The notes beneath the pieces were generated by a model. That model did no database searches and had not been told where the DNA came from. It worked only from the letters and a program-made list of their open reading frames with translations. The translations under genes were made by a program, and so were the position numbers. A stretch of 47,371 nucleotides of DNA from Methylobacterium nonmethylotrophicum (GTDB lineage Bacteria; Pseudomonadota; Alphaproteobacteria; Rhizobiales; Beijerinckiaceae), in NCBI RefSeq assembly GCF_004745635.1, contig NZ_SRLB01000045.1, positions 1 through 47,371 of the forward strand, in the 5' to 3' direction. Shown one piece after another: positions 16,138-23,475 of the stretch (positions within the stretch are counted from its first letter, which is position 1; every line of letters begins with the position of its first letter).

Positions 16138-17076
16138 ATGCGCGACGGCACCGACATGGTCCATATCGGCCGGGACGGCTGGCTCTTCCTGACGGGCGGC
16201 ACCAACCGGGTGCGGCAGCTCTACCGGGCGAGCCTGCCCGTGGCCTGGCGGCTGTGGCGCTGGCGCCGGCTGATCGAGGCCCGCACCGCGCGGGCCGCCG
16301 CCTTGGGCGCCCGCGCCTTCCACGTCGTGGTGCCGGAGAAGCTCAGCATCTACGACGACCGCCTCGACGGGCTCGCCGTCGATCCCGCCCTCTCGCCGGC
16401 CCGCCGCCTCGGCGCGCAACTCGCCCGCTCGCGGGCGGCGCGGGCCTGGATCGACCTCGTCGGCCCGTTGCGGGCGGCGCGCGACGCCGAGCCGCCGCTC
16501 TACCTGCGCACCGACACCCACTGGAGCCAGGAGGGCTGCCGGTTGGCCTACGGGGAGATCATGCGGGCGCTCGGCGCCGCGGTGCCGGCCGATCTCGGGC
16601 TCAGGCCCTTCCACGACCACGCCGGCGTGCTCGACCTCGGCGTCAAGCTCGATCCGGCCCCGACCGAGACGATGCGGGTCTACGAGGTCCAGCGCGACGC
16701 CGTGCGGGTCTACGCCAACCCGCTGGTCGAGGCCCACGAGGCGCGGGGCACCGCCGCCGACCTCCATGTCGGCGCCCACGTGGTCTTTCACAACGCGAGC
16801 CCGACGGCCGATCCCCGGACCCTGATGCTGTTCGGCGATTCCTGCTCGCACTTCCACCCGATCTTCCTCACCGGGCTCCTCGCCGAGAGCTTCCGCGAGC
16901 TGCACTTCGTCTGGTCGGCGAATCTCGACTGGGCTTACGTCGAGCGGGTGCGCCCGCACCTGCTGCTGGTCGAGGTGGCGGAGCGCTTCCTCGCCCGCGT
17001 GCCGCATGACCGGTTCGACGTCGCGGCCGAGGGGGCGCGGCCCCTTCCTGCCAAGGGCCGCGATAGCGGGATCTGA
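16138..17076 (+). CDS. AlgJ/AlgX-like SGNH acetyltransferase-type protein
   Basis: The 312 residues show the pattern of alginate O-acetyltransferase AlgJ/AlgX-like domains: VHIGRDGWLFLTGGTN (8-23), VVVPEKLSIY, a D-x-H pair in LRTDTHWSQEG (Asp126, His128), and the GDS block LMLFGDSCSHF with Ser235. Asp-x-His plus Ser makes a complete SGNH catalytic set. Known relatives transfer acetyl groups to exopolysaccharide in the periplasm, usually with an MBOAT partner. Here there is no MBOAT gene and no evident signal peptide, so the protein may modify something in the cytosol or need an unseen start. The ribosome site is weak; ATG 16156 is an alternative. Confidence 0.75.
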   Translation: MRDGTDMVHIGRDGWLFLTGGTNRVRQLYRASLPVAWRLWRWRRLIEARTARAAALGARAFHVVVPEKLSIYDDRLDGLAVDPALSPARRLGAQLARSRAARAWIDLVGPLRAARDAEPPLYLRTDTHWSQEGCRLAYGEIMRALGAAVPADLGLRPFHDHAGVLDLGVKLDPAPTETMRVYEVQRDAVRVYANPLVEAHEARGTAADLHVGAHVVFHNASPTADPRTLMLFGDSCSHFHPIFLTGLLAESFRELHFVWSANLDWAYVERVRPHLLLVEVAERFLARVPHDRFDVAAEGARPLPAKGRDSGI

Positions 17077-17142
17077 CGCATCGGCCATTGCGGCGGCGCG
17101 CCGTCGCCCCACCTTGGCGAGCGGACGGGTGAGGAGGGTGCG

Positions 17143-18120
17143 ATGGGGCTTCTGGTCGACGGCGTCTGGCACGACGCGTGGTACGACACCAGCAAGACCG
17201 GCGGGCGCTTCGTGCGCAAGGACGCGGCCTTTCGCAACTGGATCACGCCGGACGGCGCGGCGGGCCCGAGCGGGGAGGGCGGCTTTCCGGCGGAGGCCGG
17301 GCGCTACCACCTCTACGTCTCGCTCGCCTGCCCGTGGGCGCACCGCACCCTGATCGTGCGGGCTCTCAAGGGGCTCGCGGACGCGATCTCGGTCTCGGTG
17401 GTCGACCCGCACATGGGCGCTAAGGGCTGGGTGTTCGGCGACAGCCCGGGCGCCGGGCCGGACAAGGTCAACGGCGCCACCCGGCTCTCCGAGGTCTACC
17501 TCAAGGCCGACCCGCATTATACCGGCCGGGTCACCGTCCCGGTGCTGTGGGACACGGTTCGACAGACCATCGTGTCGAACGAATCGGCCGAGATCATCCG
17601 GATGCTGAACGCCGCCTTCGGCGGCACCGGCCCCGATCTCTACCCGGAGGACCTGCGCGCGGAGATCGACGACCTGAACGCCCGGGTCTACGACCGGGTG
17701 AACAACGGCGTCTACAAGGCCGGCTTCGCGACCAGCCAGGACGCCTACGCGGAGGCGGTGACGGCGCTCTTCGAGGAACTCGACGCCCTCGATGCCCGCC
17801 TCGACCGCTCCCGCTACCTGGTGGGCGGTCGGCTCACCGAGGCCGACATCCGGCTGTTCACGACGCTGGTGCGGTTCGACCCGGTCTATGTCGGGCACTT
17901 CAAGTGCAACCTGCGCCGGATCGCCGACTACCCGAACCTCGCGCCCTACCTGCGCGACCTCTACCAGACCCCCGGCATCGCCCCGACGGTGAACCTCACC
18001 CACATCAAGCGGCACTATTACGAGAGCCACCCGACCATCAACCCGACCGGCATCGTGCCGCTCGGGCCGGTGCTGGATTACGACGCGCCGCATGGGCGGG
18101 CGGAGCGGTTCGGACCCTGA
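17143..18120 (+). CDS. Glutathione S-transferase, glutathionyl-hydroquinone reductase type (YqjG-like)
   Basis: The protein has 325 residues, with GAGGAGGGTGCG before ATG 17143. The N-terminal thioredoxin-like half contains CPWAHR with catalytic Cys63, and the segment VTVPVLWDTVRQTIVSNESAEIIRML binds glutathione. The helical C-terminal half has YLVGGRLTEADIRLFTTLVRFDPVYVGHFKCN. These are hallmarks of the Xi-class enzymes that reduce glutathionyl-hydroquinones with GSH. The length matches the family (about 320-330). It is cytosolic. It follows the AlgJ-like gene by 66 bp in the same direction but is probably independent. Confidence 0.9.
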   Translation: MGLLVDGVWHDAWYDTSKTGGRFVRKDAAFRNWITPDGAAGPSGEGGFPAEAGRYHLYVSLACPWAHRTLIVRALKGLADAISVSVVDPHMGAKGWVFGDSPGAGPDKVNGATRLSEVYLKADPHYTGRVTVPVLWDTVRQTIVSNESAEIIRMLNAAFGGTGPDLYPEDLRAEIDDLNARVYDRVNNGVYKAGFATSQDAYAEAVTALFEELDALDARLDRSRYLVGGRLTEADIRLFTTLVRFDPVYVGHFKCNLRRIADYPNLAPYLRDLYQTPGIAPTVNLTHIKRHYYESHPTINPTGIVPLGPVLDYDAPHGRAERFGP

Positions 18121-18172
18121 TCATCGACGGATGAACCCCGCCATCCTGCCGCGAGGTTTCCACTCCACAGAG

Positions 18173-18207
18173 TCATCCCGGGCTCCGCTTTCGCGGCCCC
18201 GGAATGA
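18173..18207. repeat. Short palindrome, family B, copy 1
   Basis: TCATCCCGGG (18173-18182) and CCCGGAATGA (18198-18207) enclose GCTCCGC...GCGGC. The core CCGGGCTCCGC-N-TCGCGGCCCCGGAA recurs at 26692-26733. It lies 53 bp past the GST stop and may terminate transcription. Confidence 0.75.
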
Positions 18208-18272
18208 TGAGGGTTTCAGCCCGTTGCACGACAGTGCGGTTTTGGAGGCAGCGTCAGGCCCTCCTACCCGCG

Positions 18273-18393
18273 ACCTCATCCTGAGGTGCCCGCAGAGCGG
18301 GCCTCGAAGGAGGGCTCCAGAAGCCTCCGCAATCCCTGGAGCCCTCCTTCGAGGTCAGGCCATCTGCGATGGCCTGACATCTCAGGATGAGGT
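18273..18393. repeat. Long palindromic repeat, family A, copy 2
   Basis: The left arm ACCTCATCCTGAGGTGC (18273-18289) is identical to copy 1, and the right arm (18379-18393) is slightly diverged. The inner stem is GCCTCGAAGGAGGGCTCCAG (18301-18320) with its complement at 18336-18354. Unlike copy 1, this copy has an added perfect hairpin, GTCAGGCCATC-TGC-GATGGCCTGAC (18354-18378). Outside it, CACGACAGTGC (18227-18237) and its complement (18428-18438) form a further bracket. With copy 1 of family B, these repeats fill most of the 346-bp gap 18121-18466; I see no gene in it. Confidence 0.9.
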
Positions 18394-18466
18394 TTGAGGA
18401 TCGGAGGCACGTGACCGCCAATGGATTGCACTGTCGTGTACCGTGGGGTTTCAAAGACCGGCTCTC

Positions 18467-19909
18467 TCAGCCCGTCGTCGAGAACACGTCCGGCAATGAC
18501 GGCAGCCTCTGCCTCAGGCGCAGCAGCGCGATGGTCTCGATCTCGGCGAGCGCCCGGGCCCGCTCCTCGTCTGGCGGATTGTCGAGGCGCTGGCTGAGCT
18601 GAGAGAGGATCTCGTCCGGTCCCTTGCCCCGCACCGCCATCACGAACGGGAAGCCGTGACGGGCGCGGTAGCGCTCGTTGAGGTCGAGGAAGCGCGCGCG
18701 GCCCTCCTGGTCGAGGGCGTCGAGGCCGGCCGAGGCCTGCTCGGCGCGGGATTCCGGCGCGAGGTCGACCGCCGCCACCCGGCCGGCGAGGTCGGGATGG
18801 GCGCGGATCAGCGCCAGCTGCCGCTCCGGCTCGGCCCCCCGCATCACCGCCACCATGGCGGCGTGGAGCCCGTCGGCGCTGTCCTGCATGCCAGAGAGCC
18901 CGGCAGCAACGGTGCCCTCGGCCACCCAGGGCGAGTGCTCGAACACGTCGCCGAAGCTCTCCACGAACAGGGCGCGGCCCATCCGGCTCGGGGTCAGGCC
19001 GGCGGGCGGGTGGGTCCTGGCCCAGTGCCGCGCGATGTCGATGCGCCGGGTCACCCAGACGTCCTCATGCGCCGCCACGTGGTCGAGGAAGCGCGCGAGC
19101 GCCGCGATGCGGCCGGGCCGGCCGACGAGGCGGCAATGCAGGCCGACCGACAGCATCCGGGGCGTCTCGGCGCCCTCGGCGTAGAGCACGTCGAACGAGT
19201 CGCGCAGGTAGGCGAAGAACTGGTCGCCGCTGTTGAACCCCTGCGGGGTGGCGAACCGCATGTCGTTGGCGTCGAGGGTATAGGGCACGACGAGCTGGGG
19301 CGCCCGTGGGCCGTCGACCCAGTAGGGCAGCTCGTCGGCATAGGAATCCGCCGAGTAGAGGAAGCCGCCCTCCTCCATCACCAGGCGCAGGGTATTTTCC
19401 GAGGTCCGGCCGGTGTACCAGCCGAGCGGGCGCTCGCCCGTCACCTCGGTGTGGATCCGGATCGCCTCGCTCATGTGGGCCTTCTCCTCCTCGTAGGAGA
19501 AGTCGCGGTAGTCGATCCATTTCAGGCCGTGCGAGGCGATCTCCCAGCCGGCCTCGCGCATGGCCGCGACAGCTTCGGGGTTGCGCTGGAGGGCGGTCGC
19601 GACGCCGTAGACCGTCACCGGCAGGTTGCGCGCGGTGAACAGCCGGTGCAGGCGCCAGAAGCCGACCCGGGAGCCGTACTCGTAGATCGATTCCATGCTC
19701 ATGTGGCGCTGGCCCGGCCAGGGCTGCGCGCCGACGATCTCCGACAGGAACGCCTCCGAGGCCCGGTCGCCGTGCAGCAGGCAGTTCTCGCCGCCCTCCT
19801 CGTAGTTGATGACGAACTGCACCGCGAGGCGGGCGCCGTCCGGCCATTGCGCGTGGGGCGGCGTGCGGCCGTAGCCGACGAGGTCGCGGGGGTAGGGGGT
19901 ATCGGTCAT
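18467..19909 (-). CDS. Fused PuuE allantoinase - UraD (OHCU decarboxylase)
   Basis: This 480-residue protein joins two ureide enzymes. Residues about 1-305 are a PuuE-type, metal-independent allantoinase of the polysaccharide-deacetylase (NodB) fold: DLVGYGRTPPHAQWPDGARLAVQFVINYEEGGEN, EYGSRVGFWR, EIASHGLKWIDY, GWYTGRTSENT and YTLDANDMRF. Residues about 315-478 are UraD: FVESFGDVFEHSPWVAE, RAHPDLAGR with the catalytic His, SRAEQASAGLD with the conserved Glu, and GFPFVMAVRGK. Together they convert OHCU to S-allantoin and then to allantoate. The fusion is known in other alphaproteobacteria. No other purine genes are nearby, so the enzyme stands alone here. Confidence 0.92.
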   Translation of the reverse strand: MTDTPYPRDLVGYGRTPPHAQWPDGARLAVQFVINYEEGGENCLLHGDRASEAFLSEIVGAQPWPGQRHMSMESIYEYGSRVGFWRLHRLFTARNLPVTVYGVATALQRNPEAVAAMREAGWEIASHGLKWIDYRDFSYEEEKAHMSEAIRIHTEVTGERPLGWYTGRTSENTLRLVMEEGGFLYSADSYADELPYWVDGPRAPQLVVPYTLDANDMRFATPQGFNSGDQFFAYLRDSFDVLYAEGAETPRMLSVGLHCRLVGRPGRIAALARFLDHVAAHEDVWVTRRIDIARHWARTHPPAGLTPSRMGRALFVESFGDVFEHSPWVAEGTVAAGLSGMQDSADGLHAAMVAVMRGAEPERQLALIRAHPDLAGRVAAVDLAPESRAEQASAGLDALDQEGRARFLDLNERYRARHGFPFVMAVRGKGPDEILSQLSQRLDNPPDEERARALAEIETIALLRLRQRLPSLPDVFSTTG

Positions 19910-19965
19910 GGGCGGATCCGGTGGAGGCCGGGACTGCTCATCGGGGGCCGGGAAAGGCGCGGGAT

Positions 19966-20114
19966 CCCCTCTCCCGTGTGGGAGAGGGGTTGGGGTGAGG
20001 GTGGAGACGGTGCCGGATCGATCTCCGATCGTTCCGCTCCGAGCACGACGCGCAGCGTTTCACACTGGAGCGTGTCACCCTCACCCCCGGCCCCTCTCCC
20101 ATACGGGAGAGGGG
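19966..20114. repeat. Inverted pair of CCCCTCTCCC hairpin modules, family C
   Basis: The left module is CCCCTCTCCC-GTGT-GGGAGAGGGG followed by TTGGGGTGAGGGTG (19966-20003). The right module is the reverse: CACCCTCACCCC, then CCCCTCTCCC-ATAC-GGGAGAGGGG (20075-20114). About 70 bp of unremarkable sequence separates them. The two modules face each other as in a MITE-like or paired-REP element. The whole unit fills half of the gap between the glycosyltransferase and puuE-uraD genes, upstream of the latter. Confidence 0.85.
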
Positions 20115-20205
20115 AGCCGCGCCTGGCCCGGCAACCAGAGGAGCGGGGCGGCCGTCGGGGAAAACGTCCAGCAACCTTAGCCGTGCCGGCGCGCAGGCGC
20201 AAAAA

Positions 20206-21486
20206 CTACCCCGCCAGCGCCGCCAGGGCCGGGTCGACCCGGGCGAAATGGTCATCCCAGGTCGGCGCCTCGTAGCCCGCGAGGCGCCCGGCCATCGCGG
20301 CGCGCAAACCCGAGCCGGGTGCCGCCAGTTCCTCGACCACCCGCATCCAGCCCAGGCCGTCGAGCGGGTGCAGGAACTCGGCGAAGGACCCGGCGATCTC
20401 GCGGTGGACCGGGATGTCGGAGGCGACGACCGGCAGGCCGCAGGCGGCGGCCTCCACCACCGGCAGGCCGTAGCCCTCGGCGAAGGAGGGCATCAGGAGG
20501 GCGGTGGCGCTCCCCATCAGCCGCACCAGCCCGGCGGTCGAGAGGCCCGAGACCTCGGTGACGTGAGCCCGTACCGCGGGGCAGCGCTCCAGGAGGTCGA
20601 CCACGTTCTCGCTCTCCCAGCCCCGGCGTCCGACAACGACGAGGCGCGGCGTCGCCTCGCCATGCCGGAGGCCGAGCTCGCGCCAGGCGGTGAGCAGCGT
20701 GATCAGGTTCTTCCTCGGCTCGATCGTGCCGCAGACCAGGAAGAACGGCCGGGCCGAGGGCGCCGATGGAGCGCCCCTGAAGACCGCCTCGATCCCGAGC
20801 GGCCCGACGGTGACCGGCGGCACCCGGCGCCCGAGCCCGGCGAGGTGGGCGGAAAAGCGCGCGCCCACATCGGCCGAGTTCACCACCACGGCCCGGGCGT
20901 GGCGGGCCACCGTCTCCATCCGCACCCGGTGCCGCTCCGCCTCGCCGGGGCGGCCGTATTCGGGATACGCGATCGGGATCAGGTCGTGAACGAAGAAGAC
21001 CGGCTTGACGTCGGGCCGGTCGTAGAGCCAGTCGAACCGCGCCGGCAGGTCGAGGCGCAGGTGCGAGGTGTGGAGGTAGAGGCTGCCCGCCGGCAGCCGG
21101 CCCGGGCCGGGCGCCCGGAGCGCGTCGAGCCAGGCCCGCAGCTGCCGCGCCCGCCGGGCCCTCGCCCCGTCCGGCGCTGCCGGGCCGGGCCCGGCGGCCT
21201 CCACGGCGAGCCCGAGCGGCGGCGCGAGGTCGCGATAGACCGGGTCGTCCCCCGCCGCGACGGATTCGGTCCAGGCCGCCACCGCCGCCTCCACGAGGCC
21301 TGCCATCTGCTCCCGGTCGAGGATCCGCGGGCCGAGCCGCGTCGAGACGACGCCGAAACGCGCCCCGTCCTGCGCCAGCAGGTGCCGGGCATAGGCGAGG
21401 TCGACCCGGTCGATCCCGGTCGGGCTCGCGTGACGCAGGCGGGTGACGAGGCGGGTGAGGTCGAGGGCGACGGCGGGGTTCGGCAT
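20206..21486 (-). CDS. GT4-type (GT-B) glycosyltransferase
   Basis: The protein has 426 residues from ATG 21484-21486, with AAGGA 4 bp upstream; the longer frame to 21837 is not needed. The N-terminal domain starts PAVALDLTRLVTRLRHASPTGIDRVDLAYARHLL, typical of mannosyltransferase-like GT4 proteins. The nucleotide-sugar domain has FFLVCGTIEPRKNLITLLTAW and FAEGYGLPVVEAAACGLPVVASDIPVHREI with the E-x7-E motif. It should add a hexose to a lipid-linked or surface glycan at the cytoplasmic face. No polysaccharide operon adjoins it; donor and acceptor are unknown. Confidence 0.87.
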   Translation of the reverse strand: MPNPAVALDLTRLVTRLRHASPTGIDRVDLAYARHLLAQDGARFGVVSTRLGPRILDREQMAGLVEAAVAAWTESVAAGDDPVYRDLAPPLGLAVEAAGPGPAAPDGARARRARQLRAWLDALRAPGPGRLPAGSLYLHTSHLRLDLPARFDWLYDRPDVKPVFFVHDLIPIAYPEYGRPGEAERHRVRMETVARHARAVVVNSADVGARFSAHLAGLGRRVPPVTVGPLGIEAVFRGAPSAPSARPFFLVCGTIEPRKNLITLLTAWRELGLRHGEATPRLVVVGRRGWESENVVDLLERCPAVRAHVTEVSGLSTAGLVRLMGSATALLMPSFAEGYGLPVVEAAACGLPVVASDIPVHREIAGSFAEFLHPLDGLGWMRVVEELAAPGSGLRAAMAGRLAGYEAPTWDDHFARVDPALAALAG

Positions 21487-21643
21487 GAAGTCCTTGATGC
21501 GGTGACGATCCGTGGCCGTCGTCCTACACAGCCGCAGCGACAAAGCCCAATCCGGGCCCGTCCTGTGCGGCAGCGCACAAGACGGGGCCGAGAGGCGGGA
21601 TGGTCGCTCTTGCAACGCTGAGCAATGATGATTTATCGCAATC

Positions 21644-21670
21644 GTCACCGCTCCGTTGCGTCGCGGTGAC
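21644..21670. promoter_or_regulatory. Inverted repeat upstream of rhodanese gene
   Basis: GTCACCGC (21644-21651) and GCGGTGAC (21663-21670) are exact complements around an 11-bp spacer in the divergent region between the glycosyltransferase and rhodanese genes. It may be an operator; no regulator is linked. Confidence 0.35.
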
Positions 21671-21730
21671 AAGGATCGGCCGCGCCGCCTAGTATCGCGG
21701 TCGCCGGGGGTTCGGCGTTCGGGTGAGACA

Positions 21731-22051
21731 ATGGCGATCGTCGATTTGGATCGGGATGCGGTGAAGAACGGTCTGGCGGACGGCTCGGTCCTGCTGATCG
21801 ACGTTCGCGAGCCGCACGAATTTTCTTCGGGCCACATCCCGGGCTCGGTCTCCTTCCCGCTCTCGAGCTTCGATGTCGAGCAGCTCCAGGCGATGATCGC
21901 CGCGGACGGGCGGCGTCCCGTCCTGTCCTGCGCGGCGGGCGTGCGCTCCGCGCGTGCGCTGCACTACCTCCAGAGCCAGGGCATCCCCCTGACCGAGCAT
22001 TATGCGGGCGGGTTCAAGGACTGGGCCAATGCCGGCGAGACCGTGGAGTAG
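21731..22051 (+). CDS. Single-domain rhodanese-like protein
   Basis: The protein has 106 residues from ATG 21731 (MAIVDLDRDAVKNG). It is a complete rhodanese domain: LLIDVREPHEFSSGHIPGSVSFPLSSF, then the active-site loop SCAAGVRSA with Cys67, and ending HYAGGFKDWANAG. It should move sulfane sulfur from a donor to an acceptor in the cytosol. The usual C-R-x-G-x-R loop reads C-A-A-G-V-R, losing one arginine but keeping the Cys and the second Arg. It is monocistronic; a hairpin (22058-22077) follows at once. Confidence 0.88.
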   Translation: MAIVDLDRDAVKNGLADGSVLLIDVREPHEFSSGHIPGSVSFPLSSFDVEQLQAMIAADGRRPVLSCAAGVRSARALHYLQSQGIPLTEHYAGGFKDWANAGETVE

Positions 22052-22057
22052 CTGATT

Positions 22058-22077
22058 GCGGCCGGTTCTCCGGCCGC
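22058..22077 (+). terminator. Hairpin after rhodanese gene
   Basis: GCGGCCG-GTTCTC-CGGCCGC starts 7 bp after the stop codon. No T-tract follows, but position and strength suggest a transcript end. Confidence 0.5.
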
Positions 22078-22192
22078 GACATCCCCGCCCTCGGGGCGGT
22101 TCGACATCCCCCGGCCCCGGGAGGGCCGCGCCGAGGGCGGCGCGGTTCCCGTCGACGGCCAGCCCCTGGACGCGGATGGGTTCCGGCCCATC

Positions 22193-22208
22193 TCTGACGC
22201 GCGTCAGA
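22193..22208. promoter_or_regulatory. Perfect 16-bp palindrome before RND operon
   Basis: TCTGACGCGCGTCAGA is fully self-complementary and ends 35 bp before the adaptor start. Its place in the leader or promoter and its symmetry suit an operator for a dimeric TetR-, LysR- or MarR-type repressor. No such gene adjoins the operon. Confidence 0.45.
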
Positions 22209-22243
22209 CGGGCCGCATGCACGAGATGAACGGGAGAGTGAGT

Positions 22244-23377
22244 ATGCGCAGGCTGAGGCTGGCGGCGGTGATCCCGGCGCTCCTGCTGATGGCCGGGATC
22301 CCGGCGCGGGCCCAGGCTCCCGGCGGGCCGCCCCCCACGGTCACGGTCGCCAAGCCCGTGGTCAAGGAGGTGATCGAGCACGACGACTTCACCGGCCGCT
22401 TCAACGCGATCGAGTATGTCGAGGTGCGGGCCCGGGTCACCGGCTACCTGCAGAAGATCCACTTCCAGGACGGCGCCGTGGTGAAGAAGGGCGACCTGCT
22501 CTTCACCATCGACCGCCGGCCCTACAAGGCGGCGCTCGACCAGGCGACGGCGGCCCTGGCCTCGGCCCAGGCCCGGCTGAACTTCACCCAGACCGACCTC
22601 GAGCGCGCCCAGACGCTCAGCCGCTCGGGCAACATCTCCGAGCAGGTCACCGACCAGCGCCGGCAGAACTCGCTCACCGCCCAGGCCGACGTCGACAGCG
22701 CCACCGCGGCCCTGCGCCAGGCCCAGCTCAACTACGACTTCACCGAGGTGCGTTCGCCGATCGACGGGCGGATCTCGCAGCGCCTCGTCACCGAGGGCAA
22801 CATCGTCATCACCGACCAGACGATGCTGACCACGATCGTCTCCCTCGACCCGATCTACTTCTCGTTCACGGTCGACGAGCGGTCGTTCCTGGCCTACCAG
22901 GGCACGCTCAAGATCGGCATGGGGGCGACCCAGAACGAGCATACCGTGCCGATCCTGGTGGCGCTCACCGGCGAGGACAAGCCGACCCGCAAGGGCACGC
23001 TCAACTTCGTCGACAACCGCGTCGACGAGGCGACCGGCACGGTGCTCCTGCGCGCCACGGTCGAGAACCCGGACCGCTTCATCAAGCCGGGCCTGTTCGG
23101 CATCGTCAGCATGCCGGCCTCCCGGCCCTATCGCGGCGTGCTGATCCCCGACGAGGCGATCGGTGCCAACCAGGACAAGCGCCTCGTCTACGTCGTCGGC
23201 GACGACAACGTGGTCCAGCCGCGCAACATCCGCCCGGGCCCGAAGATCGACGGCTACCGGGTGGTGCGCGACGGGCTCAAGGGCGACGAGACCATCGTGG
23301 TCACCGGCCTCACCCGGGTCCGCCCCGGCGCCAAGGTCACGCCCGAGCGCAAGGACCTGCCGCCGGTCCGCCAGTAA
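22244..23377 (+). CDS. RND efflux periplasmic adaptor (HlyD/MexE-type)
   Basis: The protein has 377 residues from ATG 22244, with GGGAGAG upstream. The signal peptide MRRLRLAAVIPALLLMAG-IPARA lacks a lipobox cysteine, so the adaptor is soluble or associated rather than a lipoprotein. The order is barrel-sandwich half, alpha-helical hairpin (ALDQATAALASAQARLNFTQ, LERAQTLSRSGNISEQV), second half (VRSPIDGRISQRLVTEGNIV), beta-barrel and membrane-proximal domain (PYRGVLIPDEAIGANQDKRLVYVV). It should link the inner-membrane pump to a TolC/OprN-like channel. It is in an operon with the pump, 98 bp apart. Confidence 0.93.
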   Translation: MRRLRLAAVIPALLLMAGIPARAQAPGGPPPTVTVAKPVVKEVIEHDDFTGRFNAIEYVEVRARVTGYLQKIHFQDGAVVKKGDLLFTIDRRPYKAALDQATAALASAQARLNFTQTDLERAQTLSRSGNISEQVTDQRRQNSLTAQADVDSATAALRQAQLNYDFTEVRSPIDGRISQRLVTEGNIVITDQTMLTTIVSLDPIYFSFTVDERSFLAYQGTLKIGMGATQNEHTVPILVALTGEDKPTRKGTLNFVDNRVDEATGTVLLRATVENPDRFIKPGLFGIVSMPASRPYRGVLIPDEAIGANQDKRLVYVVGDDNVVQPRNIRPGPKIDGYRVVRDGLKGDETIVVTGLTRVRPGAKVTPERKDLPPVRQ

Positions 23378-23475
23378 GCCGCGACGCGCCGCCTTGTCGG
23401 GCGGCGCTCCCATCAGGACGCCACTGCTCCCGTCATGGGGGCGCCACGCCCGGACAGGGCGCGAGAGGCCCACCG

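Noticed and set aside
16009..18093. 694-residue minus-strand frame opposite the AlgJ-like and GST genes
   Set aside because: The plus-strand genes carry complete catalytic motifs; the opposite frame is typical shadow coding.
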